NCBI GenBank assembly: GCA_902536085.1
Contig: CACAWF010000005.1
Coordinates: forward strand, 1 to 62,877
Source of the DNA: an uncultured Pelagibacteraceae bacterium
GTDB taxonomy: Bacteria > Pseudomonadota > Alphaproteobacteria > Pelagibacterales > Pelagibacteraceae
Direction: 5' to 3'
DNA: 62,877 bases
Shown here: positions 45,032-52,846 of the stretch, one piece after another
How the letters are laid out: each line of letters opens with the position of its first letter
How positions within the stretch are numbered: position 1 is the stretch's first letter
The notes under the pieces: generated by a model
The model's database searches: none
Told to the model about the DNA's origin: nothing
Seen by the model: the letters and a program-made list of their open reading frames with translations, nothing else
Position numbers and translations under genes: made by a program

Positions 45032-46051
45032 ATGAAAAAAACATTAATAATAAGCTATTTATTTTTAATTGCATTTGCAGGAAGTCTATTTGCAAACGAA
45101 GTAAATATATTTAGCGCAAGACATTATGACTCTGATGTTCAACTTTATGAGAAGTTTACTGCTAAAACAGGAATTAAAGTAAATGTTGTATCAGGAAAGT
45201 CAGGTGCTTTAGAAAAAAGGATAATAGAAGAGGGAGCTGATAGCAAAGCAGACCTATACATCACAGCGGACGCTGGAAGACTAGGTGCTTTTGAAGCAAA
45301 TCTTCAAGGGGGACTTACTAGTGCAGCCATTAAATCTGCTGTGCCAAGTAACTTTAGAACATCAAAATGGACTGGTATCGCGAAAAGAGCCAGAATTGTG
45401 TATTTTGCTCCAGAGAGAGTAAGTGGCGCAGAATTAGCTGGTTTAACTTACGAAAGTTTAGCGGATCCAAAATGGAAAGGCAGATTAGTAATAAGAGCTT
45501 CAAACAATATTTATAATCAATCACTTGTGGCTTCATTAATTAAAAATAATGGAAAGGGTAAAATAGCTGATTGGTCAAAAGGTATGGTTTCAAATATGGC
45601 TAGATCTCCAAAGGGAAATGATAGAGCTCAGATACTTGCTGTTGCAGCAGGAGAAGCTGATATAGCAGTAGCTAACACTTATTACTTAGCTCTTATGCTT
45701 TCTGGAAAAAAAGGACCAGAACAACAAGCAGCTGCAAAAAAAGTAAAACCTTTCTTTCCTAATCAAGATGGAAGAGGAACTCATATGAACATTAGTGGTG
45801 CAGGACTTGTAAAAGGAGCACCGAATAAAGCTAATGCAATAAAATTAGTTGAGTTCTTATTAAGCGAGGAAGCTCAAAATCATATTGTGAATAATACTTT
45901 TGAGTATCCAATGATAAAAGGTGTGTCTCCACATCCACTTGTTGTAAATATGGGATTAGATTTTAAACAAGATCTAAAAACAAAAGTTGTAAATTACGGA
46001 AAAAGACAAGCAGATGCTTTAGAAGTAATGACAGCAGCAGGTTGGAAGTAG
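45032..46051 (+). CDS. fbpA: Iron(III) ABC transporter substrate-binding protein
   Basis: Periplasmic ferric-binding protein, 339 residues from the ATG at 45032. This start has an ACGAGGTG ribosome site and yields a clean signal peptide (MKKTLIISYLFLIAFAGSLFA, cut before NEVNIFSARHY). NIFSARHYDSD is the classical FbpA/SfuA/AfuA opening, with iron-ligand His/Tyr residues there and in ANTYYLALML. Homologous binding proteins are among the most iron-induced products in SAR11 (known). Two Fur boxes precede it. The next small ORF follows ten bases after the stop. Confidence 0.95.
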   Translation: MKKTLIISYLFLIAFAGSLFANEVNIFSARHYDSDVQLYEKFTAKTGIKVNVVSGKSGALEKRIIEEGADSKADLYITADAGRLGAFEANLQGGLTSAAIKSAVPSNFRTSKWTGIAKRARIVYFAPERVSGAELAGLTYESLADPKWKGRLVIRASNNIYNQSLVASLIKNNGKGKIADWSKGMVSNMARSPKGNDRAQILAVAAGEADIAVANTYYLALMLSGKKGPEQQAAAKKVKPFFPNQDGRGTHMNISGAGLVKGAPNKANAIKLVEFLLSEEAQNHIVNNTFEYPMIKGVSPHPLVVNMGLDFKQDLKTKVVNYGKRQADALEVMTAAGWK

Positions 46052-46061
46052 TTATAATAAT

Positions 46062-46232
46062 ATGAGGCGAGCAATAAAAAAAGAAATAAACTTAAATAAG
46101 TTAAAAACAGGTTGTTCGCCTTGTATTTCAGAAGCTAAAAAAATGGAGCAGAAAATCTCTAATAGAAAAGTTTCTGAAATTAAAATTGAGGAAGTAAAAA
46201 CAATCGTTTCTTCAATGTTTAAAAAAGATTAA
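46062..46232 (+). CDS. 56-residue CxxC protein in the iron operon
   Basis: ORF MRRAIKKEINLNKLKTG, then CSPC (Cys18 and Cys21), then a Lys/Glu helical C-terminal region ending VSSMFKKD. The Cys-Ser-Pro-Cys pair could bind a metal or undergo redox change. No signal peptide is seen, so it is cytosolic. It lies between the iron-binding protein and flavodoxin genes in the same direction. No family recognised; support comes from position, frame and composition. A possible role is handling the imported iron (inference). Confidence 0.6.
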   Translation: MRRAIKKEINLNKLKTGCSPCISEAKKMEQKISNRKVSEIKIEEVKTIVSSMFKKD

Positions 46233-46247
46233 AAGTTTGACGTCAAT

Positions 46248-46306
46248 TTCTCTGGCTTAAAATGCTAGCTTATTTTATCTACACTCAAGCCGCTTTAGCC
46301 AGAGAA
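46248..46306. repeat. 10-bp inverted repeat before the flavodoxin gene
   Basis: TTCTCTGGCT at 46248-46257 and AGCCAGAGAA at 46297-46306 are perfect complements separated by 39 bases that themselves contain further pairing options (GGCTT with AAGCC). No T-tract follows, so it is not a simple terminator. It may protect the 3' end of the binding-protein mRNA or reduce expression of downstream genes. Confidence 0.55.
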
Positions 46307-46320
46307 CCTAATTAAAATTT

Positions 46321-46779
46321 ATGATACTAGATATTTTATATGCCACGCAGACTGGAAACGCAGAAACAGTAGCAAAAAAACTTCAACTGTTAGCAAAAAA
46401 CCAAGGGTTTAATGCTAATTTGGTTGAAATGAACTATCATAATATTAATACATTTAGACAATTAAGAAACGTTGCAATAGTAACTTCAACTTATGGAAAC
46501 GGAGAAGTGCCTGAGATGGGGATAGATTTTTGGAACGAGTTAAAATCATCAAAAGTTGAAATGGTAAATTTAAGATATGGGTTAATTGCTTTAGGCGATA
46601 AATCTCATGAAATATTTTGTGGTGCTGGAAAAGCAATTTCAAAAAAATTGGATGATCTTAAATGTATAAAGGTTATACAAAATTTAGAATGTGATGGTGA
46701 TACAGAAGGTACTTATGAATGGAGTATTAAATTTTTAGAAAAACTAAAAGCAAGAGCTTATTATAATGACAAAGTATAA
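46321..46779 (+). CDS. Flavodoxin-like (MioC-type) protein
   Basis: 152 residues, single FMN-binding domain. Phosphate loop ATQTGNAETVAKKL near residues 9-22, TSTYGNGEVPEMG for the isoalloxazine ring (about 60-72) and LIALGDKSHEIFCGAGKAI (about 94-112). These are closer to MioC and the flavodoxin domain of sulfite reductase than to long-chain flavodoxins. In an iron-regulated operon it may replace an iron-containing carrier or reduce Fe(III) after import (inference). It overlaps the permease gene by 14 bases. Confidence 0.87.
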   Translation: MILDILYATQTGNAETVAKKLQLLAKNQGFNANLVEMNYHNINTFRQLRNVAIVTSTYGNGEVPEMGIDFWNELKSSKVEMVNLRYGLIALGDKSHEIFCGAGKAISKKLDDLKCIKVIQNLECDGDTEGTYEWSIKFLEKLKARAYYNDKV

Positions 46780-48382
46780 TATATGGTTTTTTGGTTCATT
46801 GATGGTAGCCTCGGTAGTGGCTATGCCCATTGTTACAGTTTTCTTTAGTTTTTTTACTGAGACAAGTGATTATTTTTACTTGCTAAAAGATACATTTTTA
46901 TTCGATTATATTTTTAACTCTATAACAATCTTGTTTTTCGTTATATTTTTTACATTCATTCTAGGAATTTTTTCTGCATATTTTGTATCTTTTTATGATT
47001 TTCCGCTATCCAACTTTTTTAGTTGGGCGTTAATTTTATCATTTGCAGTTCCTGGTTATATTTATGCATTCTCAATAATTGCCTTTTTTGAAAATTATGG
47101 AACAGCTTTTTCGTTCTTAACTTTTCTTTTTGGTGAAGGAAATTATAATGCAATCATACCTAAAATAGATGGATTATTTGGAGCCATAATATCAATATCT
47201 TTTTCTTTATTTCCATACGTTTATGTATTAACGAGAGCATCATTTTATTATCAATCGAATAACTATATCGAAGTGGGAAAAAATCTGGGACTTTCGACCA
47301 ACGAAACTTTTTTTAGGATAGTTTTGCCATCTGCAAGACCAGCAATCATTGCGGGGTTAGCTTTAGTATCAATGGAATGTTTATCAGACTTTGGTACCGT
47401 TTCATTTTTTAGTGTTAATACGCTGACTACCGGAATTTATAATTCTTGGCTGTCTTTTGATGATTTAAACACCGCTAATCAAATATCTTTTATATTATTG
47501 ATCTTTATTCTTTTACTTTTTTCGGTTGAAATTTATTCAAGAAAAGAAGCAAGGTATCATCAACCAAGCAGAGGGTTTAAGCCAATTACTAAAATCAAAT
47601 TAACTGGAAGAAAGTCTATAATTCCAGTCGCTATTTGTTCTTTGATCTTTTTATTGAGTTTTATTTTTCCAGTTTCTCAAATGATTTACTGGACAGTGAA
47701 ATTTCCAAAATATATTCAAGACATAGATATATTTAAAATAAATTTAAATACTTTAACTTTAGTCTTATTAGCTAGCATTTTTATTGTAACTATCTCTTTA
47801 TTCATTAATTATGGAAGCAGAATATCAAAAAGTAAAATTCTAAATTACCTAACAACTTTTTCCATTTCTGGTTATGCAATACCAGGAGTTATTCTAGCAG
47901 TAGCTTTTATTACATTCTTTTCAAATTTAAGTGAATTTTTTACAAATAATTTTGATTTTAAAAGTTCAAAGAGTTTATTCATAGGATCTATTTTTGGACT
48001 TTTATTAGCATACTTTATAAGATTTTTTTCTCTTTCTTTTAATGGAATTAAATCAAGTTATGAAAAAATTAATAGTTCCATTGACGAGAGCGCTTATCTT
48101 CTTGGTTATTCTAAGATTAATACATTTTTAAAAATCCATATCCCATATTTAAGCACAAATATAATTTTGATTATTTTGTTGATTTCTCTAGAGGTAATTA
48201 AAGAATTACCTATGACGATGATTCTGAGACCATTTAATTTTGAAACATTTGCTACCCAGGCTTATATATATGCATCTCAAGATTTACTTGAAGCTGCAGC
48301 ATTACCATCTCTCTTTTTAATATTTTGGTCTACAATTTTGATACTTCTATCATCTAGATATATACTTTCAAAAAAAAATTAA
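46766..48382 (+). CDS. fbpB: Iron(III) ABC transporter permease, fused type
   Basis: 538 residues with about twelve hydrophobic segments, i.e. two permease halves in one chain as in FbpB/SfuB. The first EAA loop is EVGKNLGLSTNETFFRIVLPSARPAII and the second is DESAYLLGYSKINTFLKIHIPYL. MECLSDFGTVSFFSV and ELPMTMILRPFNFETFATQAY are family signatures. Starts within the flavodoxin gene. Followed by the ATPase gene after 13 bases. Confidence 0.94.
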   Translation: MTKYNIWFFGSLMVASVVAMPIVTVFFSFFTETSDYFYLLKDTFLFDYIFNSITILFFVIFFTFILGIFSAYFVSFYDFPLSNFFSWALILSFAVPGYIYAFSIIAFFENYGTAFSFLTFLFGEGNYNAIIPKIDGLFGAIISISFSLFPYVYVLTRASFYYQSNNYIEVGKNLGLSTNETFFRIVLPSARPAIIAGLALVSMECLSDFGTVSFFSVNTLTTGIYNSWLSFDDLNTANQISFILLIFILLLFSVEIYSRKEARYHQPSRGFKPITKIKLTGRKSIIPVAICSLIFLLSFIFPVSQMIYWTVKFPKYIQDIDIFKINLNTLTLVLLASIFIVTISLFINYGSRISKSKILNYLTTFSISGYAIPGVILAVAFITFFSNLSEFFTNNFDFKSSKSLFIGSIFGLLLAYFIRFFSLSFNGIKSSYEKINSSIDESAYLLGYSKINTFLKIHIPYLSTNIILIILLISLEVIKELPMTMILRPFNFETFATQAYIYASQDLLEAAALPSLFLIFWSTILILLSSRYILSKKN

Positions 48383-48395
48383 TATAATCAATTTA

Positions 48396-49466
48396 ATGAC
48401 CAAAAATTTTTTTGAGATTCAAAATGGAAATTTTACTGCGAGTGAAAAAAATAAAGTAAATAACGTAAATCTAATCATAGAAAAACAAGGAGAGATTGTT
48501 TCTTTGCTGGGTCCTTCTGGAATAGGCAAAACCACTATACTTAGAACGATTGCCGGTTTACAAAAACTTAGCGAAGGTAAAATTAAACTTAGAGATAAAA
48601 CTTTAGCCTCTGACAAAATTCATATTGAGCCAGAAAAAAGAAACGTAGCTCTCTCTTTTCAAGATAATTCTCTTTTTCCAAATTATAAAGTAATTGACAA
48701 TATAAAATTTGGAGAAAAAAGATCTAACGGGCATGTATCTAATATAGATGTAAAAGAAATAATTAAATTATTAAGAATTGAGCCTATATTAGAAAAATAC
48801 CCTCATCAAATAAGCGCTGGGGAGGCTCAACGAGTTTCATTAGCTAGATCGTTAGTGTCTAAACCTGATCTATTATTGTTGGACGAACCTTTCTCAAATA
48901 TAGATCAAAGCTTAAAGGAGGAAATTCAAGTATCAGTAAAAAAACTTTTAAAAAGAATAAATTTAACAACTATCATTGTAACACATGACTCATATGAAGC
49001 TTTTTCGATGGCTGATAAATGTGGAATTATTCTAGACCAAAAATTAAAGCAGTACGATATACCTTATAATGTGCATCATGAACCTAACTCAATTGATGTT
49101 GCTAATTTTTTAAATAAGGGAATTTTTATCGATGTTCAGGTTGTAGATAGTGAATGTGCAGTACATAGATTAAAACACGATGAACTTGGAGAAATTAGAG
49201 GAAAATTATCAAATAATTTTCCATCTGGAGCAAAGGTTAAATTACTTTTACAGCCTGAGGATTTGATACACGATGATCAAAGTAAACTAAAATTAGAAGT
49301 AGTAGATAGAAAATTTAGAGGTACAAATTTTATTTATACTTTAAAGACAAAAAAAGGTGAGCATTTACCAGTATTTGTTCACTCTCATCATATTCATCAA
49401 CACGAGAAATCGGAACAATTTGGTGTTAAGTCTCCGATTTATATTGACCATTTAGTATGTTTTTAA
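48396..49466 (+). CDS. fbpC: Iron(III) ABC transporter ATPase
   Basis: 356 residues. Walker A GPSGIGKTT, Q-loop in LSFQDNSLFPNYKV, Walker B LLLLDEPFSNID, switch His in VTHDSYEAFSM, and a C-terminal TOBE-like regulatory region. The signature reads ISAGEAQRVSLARS instead of LSGGQ, with the first Gly as Ala and Gln as Glu; Ser and the second Gly remain. Last gene of the iron operon; the tRNA-Arg gene begins 17 bases later. Confidence 0.92.
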   Translation: MTKNFFEIQNGNFTASEKNKVNNVNLIIEKQGEIVSLLGPSGIGKTTILRTIAGLQKLSEGKIKLRDKTLASDKIHIEPEKRNVALSFQDNSLFPNYKVIDNIKFGEKRSNGHVSNIDVKEIIKLLRIEPILEKYPHQISAGEAQRVSLARSLVSKPDLLLLDEPFSNIDQSLKEEIQVSVKKLLKRINLTTIIVTHDSYEAFSMADKCGIILDQKLKQYDIPYNVHHEPNSIDVANFLNKGIFIDVQVVDSECAVHRLKHDELGEIRGKLSNNFPSGAKVKLLLQPEDLIHDDQSKLKLEVVDRKFRGTNFIYTLKTKKGEHLPVFVHSHHIHQHEKSEQFGVKSPIYIDHLVCF

Positions 49467-49483
49467 GTAAATATAACGGTTCA

Positions 49484-49560
49484 GCGCCCTTAGCTCAGCT
49501 GGATAGAGCATCGGTTTTCTAAACCGAGGGTCGTAGGTTCGAATCCTTCAGGGCGCGCCA
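49484..49560 (+). tRNA. tRNA-Arg (anticodon TCT)
   Basis: Acceptor stem GCGCCCT/AGGGCGC, D-arm TAGCTCAGCTGGATAGAGCA, anticodon stem-loop TCGGT-TTTCTAA-ACCGA with anticodon TCT, T-loop GGTTCGAATCC, encoded CCA at 49558-49560. Reads AGA, the main Arg codon at this GC content. Confidence 0.97.
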
Positions 49561-49569
49561 ATCAATACT

Positions 49570-50541
49570 ATGATTAAAAACATTCTTATTACTGGAGGGG
49601 CTGGTTACATAGGCTCTCATGTTTCAGAAGTTTTGATTAAAAATAAAAAAAAAATCTTTATAACAGACAATTTGTCTACCGGTTATAGAAGACTTATTAA
49701 TAAAAAAGCTAAATTCTTTAAGGTAGACATTCTTAAAAGTAAAAAAATTAGGGAAATAATTATAAAAAACAAAATAGACTCTGTCATACATTTAGCTGCA
49801 AATTTAATAATTGGAGAAGGTGAAAAACACCCAAAAAAATATTTCAAAAACAACGTTCTAGGAACTAAAAATTTATTAGAGTCATTTAAGAATACAGGAA
49901 TAAAAAACTTAGTTTTTTCCTCAACGGCGGCTGTATACAAAGATGGTCAATATAAAGTAAATGAAAATTCTGTTATTAAGCCAAAAAGTGTTTACGGAAA
50001 AACAAAAATTAAAGCTGAAAAAATTATCAAACAATTTTGTAAAAGAAATAAAATTAATTACTGTATTCTCAGATATTTCAACATTGCGGGATCAAGCCCT
50101 TCTGGAAAAATCGGATTAATAAATAAAAGTGACCATTTATTCAAAAATTTTTCAAGAGAAATTATCAAAAAAAGACCCATTCTTAAAATTTACGGAGGTA
50201 ATTATGACACAAAAGATGGATCTTGTATAAGAGACTTTATTCACGTTTCTGATATCGCGGAAATCCATTACAAGGTTTTGGAAAAGATAAATAGTTTGAA
50301 TAATTCTAAAATACTTAATTGTGGTTATAACAAAGGTATTTCAGTCCTCGAAGTTGCAAAAGCATTTAAAAAACAAACTTCTAAAAAGGTAGAAATTTTA
50401 GTTTCAAAAAGGAGAAAAGGTGATCTGGTGAAAATTATTGCCGCGAATAATAAGTTGAAGAAATTTATTAAATGGAAACCAAAATTTAATAACTTAAATA
50501 CAATAGTAAAAAGCTGCATAAGTTGGGAAAAAAGACAATAA
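49570..50541 (+). CDS. galE: UDP-glucose 4-epimerase
   Basis: Extended SDR, 323 residues. NAD motif GGAGYIGSHVSE, DNLSTGYRRLI, VIHLAANLIIGEGEKHP, the catalytic Tyr-x-x-x-Lys in VYGKTKIKAE, YFNIAGSSPSGKIG, GTKD-like DTKDGSCIRDFIHVSD and YNKGISVLEVAKAF. Interconverts UDP-glucose and UDP-galactose for surface glycans. It could also epimerise other UDP-sugars. Overlaps zapE by one base. Confidence 0.92.
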   Translation: MIKNILITGGAGYIGSHVSEVLIKNKKKIFITDNLSTGYRRLINKKAKFFKVDILKSKKIREIIIKNKIDSVIHLAANLIIGEGEKHPKKYFKNNVLGTKNLLESFKNTGIKNLVFSSTAAVYKDGQYKVNENSVIKPKSVYGKTKIKAEKIIKQFCKRNKINYCILRYFNIAGSSPSGKIGLINKSDHLFKNFSREIIKKRPILKIYGGNYDTKDGSCIRDFIHVSDIAEIHYKVLEKINSLNNSKILNCGYNKGISVLEVAKAFKKQTSKKVEILVSKRRKGDLVKIIAANNKLKKFIKWKPKFNNLNTIVKSCISWEKRQ

Positions 50542-51581
50542 TGTCACCGAGTCTACAAAACTCATTTAGTGAATATTGTAATAAAAATAAATTTGAGATT
50601 AATAAAAAACAATCAGAAATATTAATCAGTCTGGAAAAATTCATTTTTCCAAGGAATAAATTATTTAATTTTTTTTCAAAAAAAGAAGATCCTAGTTGTT
50701 TCTATCTTTATGGAAATGTTGGAGTTGGTAAAACCATGATAGCTAATTTTGTATACGATCAAATAAATATTAAAAAAACTAAATTTCATTTTAATGAATT
50801 TATGATTAATTTTCATGATTTTAGACATCAGAAAAAAGACGATAATACTATTTCTGAATTTGTTAAAGAACTTAAACAAAAATATGATTTTATATATTTA
50901 GACGAATTTCAAGTTACAAATATAGTTGATGCTATGATACTAGGCAAATTATTTGAAAATATTTTTTTAAATAATATAAAAATTCTTATTACTACAAATA
51001 TTAGTTTAATCAATTTATATAAAGACGGCTTACAAAGAGAACAATTTATCCCTTTTATCACTCTGATCGAAAAAAAATCAGTACAAAAAGAATTGTTTTT
51101 AGACGATGATTATAGGACTCAAAATCAAGACAATAATCAGAGAATTTTTTACCCTTTAAATGAAAAAACTTTATTTAAAATTAATCAAAAATTTAGAATA
51201 TTTACAAAAAATTTCAAAAAAGAGGAAAAAACAATTAATACTAAAGGAAGAGTTTTTAAAATAAATAATTATTATGGAGGTTTGGCTAGATTTAGTTTCA
51301 AAGAATTATGTGACCAAAACTTAGGAGCTGAAGATTACCTTAATGTATCTCAGATTTGCGATCATATCTTTATCGAGAAGGTGCCAGTATTTAATGAATA
51401 TAATTCTAATCAACAATTAAGATTTATTACACTAATAGATATTCTCTATGAAAAAAAAATAAACCTCACTCTCTCAATGGAAACAGATTTAAATAATATT
51501 GGAACTTCAAAAAAACATTCAGAAACTTTTAAAAGAACAACGAGTAGACTCCACGAAATGACTGCATCAAAATTATCTTAA
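50541..51581 (+). CDS. zapE: ZapE/AFG1-like ATPase
   Basis: 346 residues from the ATG at 50541, which overlaps the galE stop; a TTG at 50523 is ignored. Walker A GNVGVGKTM, FHFNEFMINFHDFRHQ, Walker B FIYLDEFQVTNIVDAMIL and ITTNISLINLYKDGLQREQFIPFI are AFG1/ZapE hallmarks. E. coli ZapE acts on the division ring under low oxygen and stress (known); mitochondrial AFG1 handles respiratory-chain proteins. Which role applies here is unclear. Confidence 0.92.
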   Translation: MSPSLQNSFSEYCNKNKFEINKKQSEILISLEKFIFPRNKLFNFFSKKEDPSCFYLYGNVGVGKTMIANFVYDQINIKKTKFHFNEFMINFHDFRHQKKDDNTISEFVKELKQKYDFIYLDEFQVTNIVDAMILGKLFENIFLNNIKILITTNISLINLYKDGLQREQFIPFITLIEKKSVQKELFLDDDYRTQNQDNNQRIFYPLNEKTLFKINQKFRIFTKNFKKEEKTINTKGRVFKINNYYGGLARFSFKELCDQNLGAEDYLNVSQICDHIFIEKVPVFNEYNSNQQLRFITLIDILYEKKINLTLSMETDLNNIGTSKKHSETFKRTTSRLHEMTASKLS

Positions 51582-51687
51582 ATTTTGGTTGTAAATACAC
51601 ATATTTAGTTATAAATAATAATTGCAAATCTATATATTGACCATCATAAAATTGAAGAAAGAATAAAATAAAATTATATTAATTCTG

Positions 51688-51722
51688 TTTTGAATTCTAA
51701 ATTCAAAAATATTGTTAACAAT
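51688..51722. promoter_or_regulatory. Two palindromes in the aapJ leader
   Basis: TTTTGAAT-TCTAA-ATTCAAAA (51688-51708) and ATTGTTAACAAT (51711-51722) lie in the 159-base gap before aapJ, the second just before its AAAGGAAA ribosome site. Either could bind a dimeric regulator or form a weak hairpin in the leader. The regulator is unknown. Confidence 0.45.
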
Positions 51723-51740
51723 AAAAAAAGGAAATCTTAA

Positions 51741-52787
51741 ATGATTAAATCTATCAAAACTTGGATTTTAGTTGGATTTGCTTCTTTGCTATTGGTTGCT
51801 TGCGGCCAAGGCGGAGGCGGATCTGGTTCTAAAAAATCCAAAACACTAGACAATACTAAGAAAGCTGGATTTGTGAAATGTGGAGTTTCACAAGGTCTAC
51901 CTGGTTTTTCTAATGCAGATGCATCTGGAAACTGGTCTGGTATTGATGTGGATGTATGTAGAGCTGTTGCAGCGGCTGTATTAGGCGATGCTGATAAAGT
52001 AAAATATACTCCATTAAGTGCTAAAGAAAGATTTACGGCATTAACATCAGGTGAAATCGATGTACTTGCACGTAACACTACTTGGACATTATCAAGAGAT
52101 GCTGACATTGGTTTAACTTTTGTTGGTGTAAACTTTTATGATGGTCAAGGTTTCATGGTAAGAAAAAATTCAGGAATTAATTCTGTGAATGATTTCAAAA
52201 ACGGTATTTCTGCTTGTACAAACACAGGTACAACTACCGAGCTTAACATGAGAGACTTCTTTAACTCTAAAAACATAAGTTACGAACCAATCGCTTTTGA
52301 AAAAGCGGATGAAGTAGTACAAGCTTATGATGCTGGAAGATGTGATACTTACACTACAGATAAATCTGGTTTAGCGGCACAAAGAACTAAAATGTCAAAT
52401 CCAGATGAGCACAAAGTATTACCTGAAACGATTTCTAAAGAACCATTAGGCCCTGTTGTAAGACAAGGAGATGCAGTATGGGAAGATATCGTAAGATGGT
52501 CTCTTAATACTATGATCGAAGCAGAAGAGTACGGTGTTAATTCATCAAACGCTTCTAGCCTAAAAGACTCTGAGAACCCAGCTATCAAAAGATTAGTAGG
52601 TTCTGAAGGTGAATTGGGTGCAGCATTCGGTTTAGATAACGAGTGGAGCTTAAGAATTATCGAGCAAGTTGGTAACTATGGTGAAAGCTATAAAAAACAC
52701 ATAGCTGATACTGGAATTTTACCTAATAGAGGTCCTAATCAATTATGGACTAAAGGTGGAATTCTTTACGTACCACCAGCAAGATAA
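51741..52787 (+). CDS. aapJ: General L-amino acid ABC transporter binding protein, lipoprotein type
   Basis: 348 residues, AapJ/YhdW family. N-terminal hydrophobic stretch ends in the lipobox LVAC with Cys21, then a flexible GQGGGGSGS linker. Ligand-binding motifs: VKCGVSQGLPGFS, GIDVDVCRAVAAAVLGDADKV, KERFTALTSGEIDVLARNTTWTLSRD, GQGFMVRK and YTTDKSGLAA. AapJ proteins are usually soluble periplasmic proteins; here lipid anchoring is predicted. The gene has smoother codon use than neighbours and is followed by a strong terminator, both fitting high expression. In SAR11 this binding protein is abundant in the proteome (known). Confidence 0.95.
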   Translation: MIKSIKTWILVGFASLLLVACGQGGGGSGSKKSKTLDNTKKAGFVKCGVSQGLPGFSNADASGNWSGIDVDVCRAVAAAVLGDADKVKYTPLSAKERFTALTSGEIDVLARNTTWTLSRDADIGLTFVGVNFYDGQGFMVRKNSGINSVNDFKNGISACTNTGTTTELNMRDFFNSKNISYEPIAFEKADEVVQAYDAGRCDTYTTDKSGLAAQRTKMSNPDEHKVLPETISKEPLGPVVRQGDAVWEDIVRWSLNTMIEAEEYGVNSSNASSLKDSENPAIKRLVGSEGELGAAFGLDNEWSLRIIEQVGNYGESYKKHIADTGILPNRGPNQLWTKGGILYVPPAR

Positions 52788-52801
52788 TTGCTAATAAAAT
52801 T

Positions 52802-52834
52802 AAAAAGGGCTGGATTTATCTGGCCCTTTTTTTT
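52802..52834 (+). terminator. Intrinsic terminator/attenuator between aapJ and aapQ
   Basis: AAAAAGGGC paired with GCCCTTTTT across a 12-base loop, followed by more T (eight in all). It separates the abundant binding-protein transcript from the membrane genes, as also seen after glpV. Confidence 0.9.
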
Positions 52835-52846
52835 ACTCTCAAAATA

